DNA of 8,206 nt from JANNYA01 sp031422315 (GTDB lineage Bacteria > Pseudomonadota > Gammaproteobacteria > Xanthomonadales > SZUA-5): NCBI GenBank assembly GCA_031422315.1, contig JANOQN010000081.1, positions 1 through 8,206 of the forward strand. Reading direction: 5' to 3'. Shown one piece after another: positions 4,389 through 8,206 of the stretch (its first letter is position 1; every line of letters begins with the position of its first letter). Position numbers and translations under genes: made by a program. Under the pieces are notes generated by a model. It was given only the letters and a program-made list of their open reading frames with translations. It searched no databases and was not told where the DNA came from.

Positions 4389-4670
4389 TTAGGCGTTGAG
4401 AGAATCGCTCTCTAAAAAGCGAAAGATGGCTAGATTGATGATGGCGGCACGGCCTTGGCCGCTGCGTGCTGCGGTTTCATCCACGCGGCGCAACAGCTCC
4501 GGGCTGATGGTGTGGGAGATCTGGCGCTTATGTCCTTTGGCGATGCCTTTCTCATAGCTGCCAGCGGGCTGCGTGGCTGCAATGGTTGGCGCATCCGGAG
4601 CGCCTGCAATAAAGGCTTCTGCTTTGTCAGTCTGTTGGCTGATGGCTTTGGGTTTGCGGCTGATGCTCAT
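4389..4670 (-). CDS. ribbon-helix-helix partner of ParA (ParG/CopG-like)
   Basis: Ninety-three residues. The start ATG (4670-4668) overlaps the parA stop TGA in the arrangement ATGA, so translation is coupled. The N-terminal 45 residues are flexible and rich in A, P, T and K. The C-terminal part KRQISHTISPELLRRVDETA (48-67) followed by ARSGQGRAAIINLAIFRFLE is a ribbon-helix-helix domain: strand 48-56, helix A 57-69, turn SGQG, helix B 74-87. Small ParA proteins of type Ib systems pair with just such RHH proteins, which bind a centromere, repress the operon and stimulate the ParA ATPase through the mobile N-terminal tail. There is an arginine-poor tail here, and whether it carries an arginine finger cannot be told. 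The DNA sites may be the 15-bp motifs around parA. Confidence 0.8.
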   Translation of the reverse strand: MSISRKPKAISQQTDKAEAFIAGAPDAPTIAATQPAGSYEKGIAKGHKRQISHTISPELLRRVDETAARSGQGRAAIINLAIFRFLESDSLNA

Positions 4671-5377
4671 GTGCGGCGCGCTGCGTTGGATATGGTTTGC
4701 ATGTTCTTTGCCGATTCTTTGGATATGTTTTGCATATTAAAAACCAGTGCAGCTAGCGCCTGAAGTTCATCGCAGGCTTTAGCATCTTTTGGCGCAAGCT
4801 CCAGCACTGACAGCCCTTGACCGCCAGCATTGCTAAATGCTTTTCGACGCCGAATAGGCGCGTCCAGGTATTGAAACTGCGGTACTTCTGCAACCGCTTC
4901 GGCGGCTTCGCGGTTGTCTGCGGCGTTTTGTCCGGGGTCGGCCATGTTCAACACCGCAAAGGCGCGAAGGCCATCGCGAACGCTGCGGGCTTCGTCGACA
5001 AGCGTGGCCATGTCGTCTAGCGCCCAGACGTCATAAGAGCGAGGCGCGAAAGGCACCAGCAAAACGTCGCTGAGGGTTAGGGCGGCCCGTAAAGCGGTCG
5101 AATCGCGGCCGCCAGCGTCGATGATGATGTCGTCCCACTTCTCGCGCTGCTGCTGCACTTGGCCGCGCAGCGCTTGGCCTTCGCAATACTGGGCACAGGC
5201 AATGCCCGGTTTGCGGGTGGCTTCGTTGCGCAGGGCAATAGCGGCGGATGCGGTGCCTTGGCGGTCGCCGTCGATCAGCCACACTTCGCGCCCTGCCAGC
5301 GCGCGCACAATCGCCAGGTTCACGGCGAGCGTTGTTTTGCCTACGCCGCCCTTCGTGTTTCCTATCGTTAGAATCAT
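4667..5377 (-). CDS. parA: ParA-family partition ATPase
   Basis: A 236-residue Walker-type ATPase that positions plasmid or element copies along the nucleoid. The deviant Walker A motif KGGVGKTT is at 9-16 with the signature lysine K9. A-prime region IDGDRQGTA is at 35-43, Walker B WDDIIIDAGG at 81-90 and the switch-like VPFAPRSYDVWAL at about 108-120. The length and absence of an N-terminal HTH fit the small type Ib ParA/ParF group. ATG 5377 is chosen because the P-loop begins nine residues later; an AAGG site lies about 10 nt upstream. The C-terminus carries an 11-residue repeat (NMQNIS at 214-219, NMQTIS at 225-230). It follows the small gene at 5434-5646 by 56 nt. Genes of this type also occur on integrative conjugative elements, which have a circular replicating stage. 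Confidence 0.92.
   Translation of the reverse strand: MILTIGNTKGGVGKTTLAVNLAIVRALAGREVWLIDGDRQGTASAAIALRNEATRKPGIACAQYCEGQALRGQVQQQREKWDDIIIDAGGRDSTALRAALTLSDVLLVPFAPRSYDVWALDDMATLVDEARSVRDGLRAFAVLNMADPGQNAADNREAAEAVAEVPQFQYLDAPIRRRKAFSNAGGQGLSVLELAPKDAKACDELQALAALVFNMQNISKESAKNMQTISNAARRT
4686..4737. repeat. two 17-bp direct repeats inside the parA 3' end
   Basis: TTGGATATGGTTTGCAT at 4686-4702 and TTGGATATGTTTTGCAT at 4719-4735 differ at one base and are spaced 33 bp (11 codons, about three helical turns). They encode the NMQ(N/T)IS repeat of ParA and lie 16-65 bp upstream of the RHH gene start. The core ATAT...TTGCAT(A/G)T is shared with the parA leader. Confidence 0.75.
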
Positions 5378-5388
5378 AATTTAATCGC

Positions 5389-5418
5389 CTTTTCATATTC
5401 ATTGCATATGCTTTTCAT
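5389..5418 (-). promoter_or_regulatory. candidate operator/centromere in the parA leader
   Basis: The AT-rich leader holds CTTTTCAT twice (5389-5396 and 5411-5418), 22 bp or two helical turns apart. Between them is ATATTCATTGCATAT (5395-5409), with the 8-bp palindrome GCATATGC at 5404-5411. The 15-mer matches the in-gene ATATGTTTTGCATAT (4723-4737) at 12 of 15 bases. Direct repeats in phase are what RHH dimers usually bind. The function is inferred. Confidence 0.45.
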
Positions 5419-5433
5419 GTCGTGATTCGCTAG

Positions 5434-5646
5434 TTAGCGCTCCAGCCTGGAGCCTTTGTTCCACGCTTCTTTGAAACGTGCGTTCGCCTGCTGGCGGCTG
5501 ACTTTCTGCGCCTGCGTGCGCTGTGCAGCGCGCACCGCGCCGGTGACGATGCGCTTGGCCATCTCTGGCGGCATGGAGCGCGTGGCTTGTGTGAACACCT
5601 TGCGCGCCTGCGCTGGGGTCATATTGCGGGTGGTTTGGGTTGTCAT
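5434..5646 (-). CDS. small basic protein between relaxase and parA, function unknown
   Basis: Seventy residues, predicted entirely helical and strongly basic (many K/R, C-terminus NKGSRLER), with repeated Q/A-rich helices such as RAAQRTQAQKVSRQQANARF. The start ATG 5646 has a full AAGGAG 6 nt upstream, so translation should be good. It lies 52 nt after the relaxase stop and 56 nt before parA, in the same direction. The charge and position suggest a nucleic-acid-binding or relaxosome accessory protein, but no family is recognised. A short palindrome CGCTA-GT-TAGCG (5428-5439) covers its stop codon. Confidence 0.7.
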   Translation of the reverse strand: MTTQTTRNMTPAQARKVFTQATRSMPPEMAKRIVTGAVRAAQRTQAQKVSRQQANARFKEAWNKGSRLER

Positions 5647-5681
5647 GATCTGCTCCTTGGTTGTGGTCTCCGGATTCGGCC

Positions 5682-5696
5682 GGAACCGTTGGTTCC
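5682..5696 (-). promoter_or_regulatory. short hairpin just after the relaxase stop codon
   Basis: GGAACC and GGTTCC form a perfect 6-bp stem with a 3-nt loop, two bases beyond the traA stop (5701-5699). No T-tract follows, so it is unlikely to terminate. It could be an mRNA processing or stabilising element between traA and the downstream genes. Confidence 0.3.
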
Positions 5697-5698
5697 TG

Positions 5699-8206
5699 CT
5701 AACGGCCCCGGCTACGCGTGGGGCTGATTTGGGTCTGCTGCTGCTTCTGAACGGCCTCGCGCTGCTGCTTTTGCGCGTCGCTAAGCTTCATTGCGCGCAA
5801 TATCTCGGTGCGCATTACCAGCTCGGGTGCATCGCGCTTGACCTTTGCTAGCGCCAACCGCCGCGCGTCAAACGGGCCTTGCGCAATCTTGGCGACTGTT
5901 TTCAAGCGTCGGTGTAGATCGTTGCTGCGTTTAGAGAGCTGTTGTGTGCGTTGCTGCCAGTTGGCTAAGTCTTTCGCGTGCTTGGCTTTGCCACCCAGCA
6001 TGGCCGACAAACCGCGCGGTGCTTCTGGCTGATTTTGCTGATGCGTTCGAAACGCTTCGCTGTTTTTGTCACTGAGTCGTTCAAGCGATGCCATTAGCCT
6101 TGCAGCACGCCCGGTGCGCTCTGCCGTTCGCTGTTGCAAAAGCGTGTCTAAAGTCTGCTCATCGGAGGGTTCTGGCGCTGTGCGATGCGGCTTCACTTGA
6201 AGTTCTTGCTTGCCTTGTGGCTCGGGCGAAAGCTCTGCACTTTTAGCGTTCTCGCCTTGGCGTTCCAGCTTTGCTTTGGCGTGTTCTGCGGCAAGTTCAG
6301 CGGTGCTCTTGCGCGCAGGTGCTGCCAGCGGTGCTAAACCGTATTTTTCTTTGGCGTAATCATTGGCTTTTTTGGCACGCGTAGCGAGCTGTTCAAGCTT
6401 GGCGCGGCCTTGGTCAATCCATCGGCGCATGATCGATTCACCGTCCAGCTCGCGGCGGTTGGCAAAGTCCAACGTGCTCTCTTTGACGCGCTCACGGCTT
6501 AGCGCTTTTGCAAGCGCAGCGGTGCTCAATTGCTCGCTTCCGTTGACCTGCCAAAGGTTGCGCTCGGCGGTTTTGCCCTCTGACAGCTGCACCGTTTCAG
6601 CGCCAGTGCGCGCTAGCGAGATGTGCTCGCCTAGCTTGGCACCGCTCTGGGTAATGGCACGCTGCAAATCCACGCCCCAAACGGTGTGAACTTGGCCCGC
6701 TGCGCTCTGCAAGCTAACAAAGTAGCTCGTGGCGTTTTTAGCATCGTGCTCATAGGGCGCACTGCCATGACTAAGCAGCGTTCCGGCGCGCTTGTCGGTA
6801 AAGTCGTCTTTGGCAGCAAACATAGTGGCGGCTTCGCGGTGGCGCGTCATGCCGACATAAGTCAGGCTGCGATCCATTCCCGGCGTCGCTAACAAATATG
6901 CACGGTCTACCGTGACGCCCTGCGCTTTGTGGATCGTGACCGCGTAGCCGTGATCGATGGCGGCATATTGCATTGCTTCAACAAAACGTGTTTCGCCAGA
7001 ATCAAGCAGCACTTCTAAGCGGCCGTCTTGCGCGTGTTTGACGCTGCCTAAAGTGCCGTTTTTTACGCCAAGAGAAACATCGTTCTTAAGGAACACCACG
7101 CGATCACCGGTCGAGAATTCGCGCCCGCCGCGTTCGGTCATAAAGCGTGCTGAACCGACTAGCTCGCCCTTGTCTTTGCGTGCCTCGCGCACGGCGTCGT
7201 TGAGCATCAAAACATCCGCGTTGGCATGCGCCAGAATAATTTGACTGCCTAAGCCCTTATCGGCCACATACGCATTTGCAAGCGCTTCCCTGGCGCTCTG
7301 TCGCGTTTCATGCAGCTTTACAAAATCACGCTCTGAGTAGGCTTGCAAACCATCAGACACCGACCCGCGCGCGAAGGCCTGCCCTGCCTCCCTCGCCCAA
7401 GCGTGGCGCTGGCGGCGCACCTCGGTAATTTCCGTGGCGCCCACATGCTGCACCACGGCGCGCAAAGCAGCGCCAGCCTCAATCGCGGCCAGCTGCTTGT
7501 CATCCCCTAACAGCACGACCTTTGCGCCTGCTTTTTCAGCGGCTGCCAGCACGCGACCCAGTTGACGACTGCCGACCATTCCCGCCTCGTCGATCACCAG
7601 CACGTCGCGGCTTTCAAGCTTGTCGCGGCCTTGCTTCCATGCGTTTTCTAGTGAGGCGAGCGTGCGGCTTTTGATGCCGCTACCCGCCTGCAATTCGTCC
7701 GCCGCTTTGCCCGCCAATGCAGCGCCGCGAACGGTGAATCCTTGCGCTTCCCACGCTTCGCGTGCGACCTTCATCGAAAATGATTTGCCGGTGCCAGCGT
7801 CGCCAATAACCACGGCCAAACTTCCGCCGCCGCAAACATGTTGAACGGCGCGCTGCTGCTCCGCACTGAGCGTACCTGCGCCATTAATGGCAGCTGCTGT
7901 CGTCGTTTCACTGACGCGATGCTTGCCGCTCTTGGCAAGGCGTTCTGCGCCGTCTGACATGCGGCGCTCGACTTCAATAAATTCGCGCGTGGAATAGCGC
8001 GCAGGCTCGCGGCCATTGGCCGGTTCTAACTCGATCAGCTGAGGCGAATTTTCTAACTTCACCAGCAGGGTTTGAAACTGATCTTTATCGTCAATGTAAC
8101 GGGCCAGCTCGGTAGCAATATCGCGGCGATTGAATACCGCTTTGGTCGCGGTGATCTTGTCCAGCAGGATTTCTGGGCGCTCGATAATTTGCCGCGCCTG
8201 CTCATG
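5699..8206 (-). CDS. traA: Ti-type conjugative relaxase/helicase TraA, partial (N-terminus outside window)
   Basis: The last 835 residues are visible; the frame is open to the window edge, and the GTG at 8062 is internal, not the start. The first visible stretch contains ATKAVFNRRDIATELARYID, the linker that joins the MobQ/MobA relaxase domain to the helicase in TraA proteins. The RecD-like superfamily 1 helicase follows: GDAGTGKS (Walker A, about 135-142), LVIDEAGMVGSRQL (Walker B, 203-216), VVLLGDDKQLAAIEAG (230-245), TIHKAQGVTVDRAYL (424-438) and YVGMTRHRE (450-458). After it comes a long helical, charged tail rich in K, E and Q. TraA nicks at oriT through its N-terminal tyrosine domain (not visible) and unwinds the strand for transfer by a type IV secretion channel. 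It is the first visible gene of the minus-strand run. All helicase motifs are intact, so it is probably functional. Confidence 0.93.
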   Translation of the reverse strand, partial: HEQARQIIERPEILLDKITATKAVFNRRDIATELARYIDDKDQFQTLLVKLENSPQLIELEPANGREPARYSTREFIEVERRMSDGAERLAKSGKHRVSETTTAAAINGAGTLSAEQQRAVQHVCGGGSLAVVIGDAGTGKSFSMKVAREAWEAQGFTVRGAALAGKAADELQAGSGIKSRTLASLENAWKQGRDKLESRDVLVIDEAGMVGSRQLGRVLAAAEKAGAKVVLLGDDKQLAAIEAGAALRAVVQHVGATEITEVRRQRHAWAREAGQAFARGSVSDGLQAYSERDFVKLHETRQSAREALANAYVADKGLGSQIILAHANADVLMLNDAVREARKDKGELVGSARFMTERGGREFSTGDRVVFLKNDVSLGVKNGTLGSVKHAQDGRLEVLLDSGETRFVEAMQYAAIDHGYAVTIHKAQGVTVDRAYLLATPGMDRSLTYVGMTRHREAATMFAAKDDFTDKRAGTLLSHGSAPYEHDAKNATSYFVSLQSAAGQVHTVWGVDLQRAITQSGAKLGEHISLARTGAETVQLSEGKTAERNLWQVNGSEQLSTAALAKALSRERVKESTLDFANRRELDGESIMRRWIDQGRAKLEQLATRAKKANDYAKEKYGLAPLAAPARKSTAELAAEHAKAKLERQGENAKSAELSPEPQGKQELQVKPHRTAPEPSDEQTLDTLLQQRTAERTGRAARLMASLERLSDKNSEAFRTHQQNQPEAPRGLSAMLGGKAKHAKDLANWQQRTQQLSKRSNDLHRRLKTVAKIAQGPFDARRLALAKVKRDAPELVMRTEILRAMKLSDAQKQQREAVQKQQQTQISPTRSRGR

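Noticed and set aside
5031..5402. Frame of 123 codons antisense/out of frame over parA
   Set aside because: It is an arginine/proline-rich shadow of parA in a shifted frame, while parA itself has all ATPase motifs.
5699..8062. GTG at 8062 as the start of the relaxase gene
   Set aside because: The frame continues upstream to the window edge with TraA-like sequence (ATKAVFNRRDIATELARYID), so the gene is partial.
1..8206. CRISPR array
   Set aside because: No regularly spaced identical repeats with unique spacers of 25-45 bp were seen; the repeats found are paired units or short words.

Overview
The window looks like one end of an integrated mobile element in a proteobacterium (beta or gamma). 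The clues are a Ti-type TraA relaxase, a ParA/ribbon-helix-helix (RHH) partition pair, BrnT/BrnA toxin-antitoxin pairs and a proteobacterial-style tRNA-Thr fragment. The genus cannot be named from sequence alone.

Left part (1-1204): the end of an IS66-family element, with a partial tnpA on the minus strand, followed by about 0.9 kb without a convincing gene. This gene-poor stretch is unusually rich in perfect palindromes and duplicated hairpin-bearing segments.

Boundary (1205-1251): 47 bases that read, on the minus strand, as the 3' part of tRNA-Thr(CGT), from the anticodon stem-loop to CCA. The 5' half is absent. This is the classic footprint of a tyrosine-recombinase attachment site. The truncated side faces right, so the element should extend rightwards. 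Short in-phase direct repeats at 1332-1396 look like integrase or excisionase arm sites. No integrase gene is in the window.

Accessory part (1252-3732, plus strand): two tandem modules of the same design. Each has a promoter region, brnT (toxin), an overlapping brnA (RHH antitoxin) and a third, unrelated gene. In module 1 the third gene encodes a 106-residue protein of unknown function; in module 2 it encodes a GNAT-type acetyltransferase. A 41-bp GC-rich inverted-repeat unit (36/41 identical) stands upstream of each brnT and so brackets module 1.

Backbone part (3551-8206, minus strand): a co-oriented run of traA relaxase/helicase (5' end outside the window), a small basic protein, parA, an RHH protein overlapping parA by ATGA, and a lipoprotein. 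The lipoprotein frame runs on antisense into the GNAT gene, which suggests that arrival of the accessory modules damaged its 3' end. A 15-bp motif occurs once upstream of parA and twice inside its 3' end, a candidate binding site for the RHH partner. The transfer gene moves the element, the partition pair stabilises it as an episome, and the BrnTA modules would add post-segregational maintenance.
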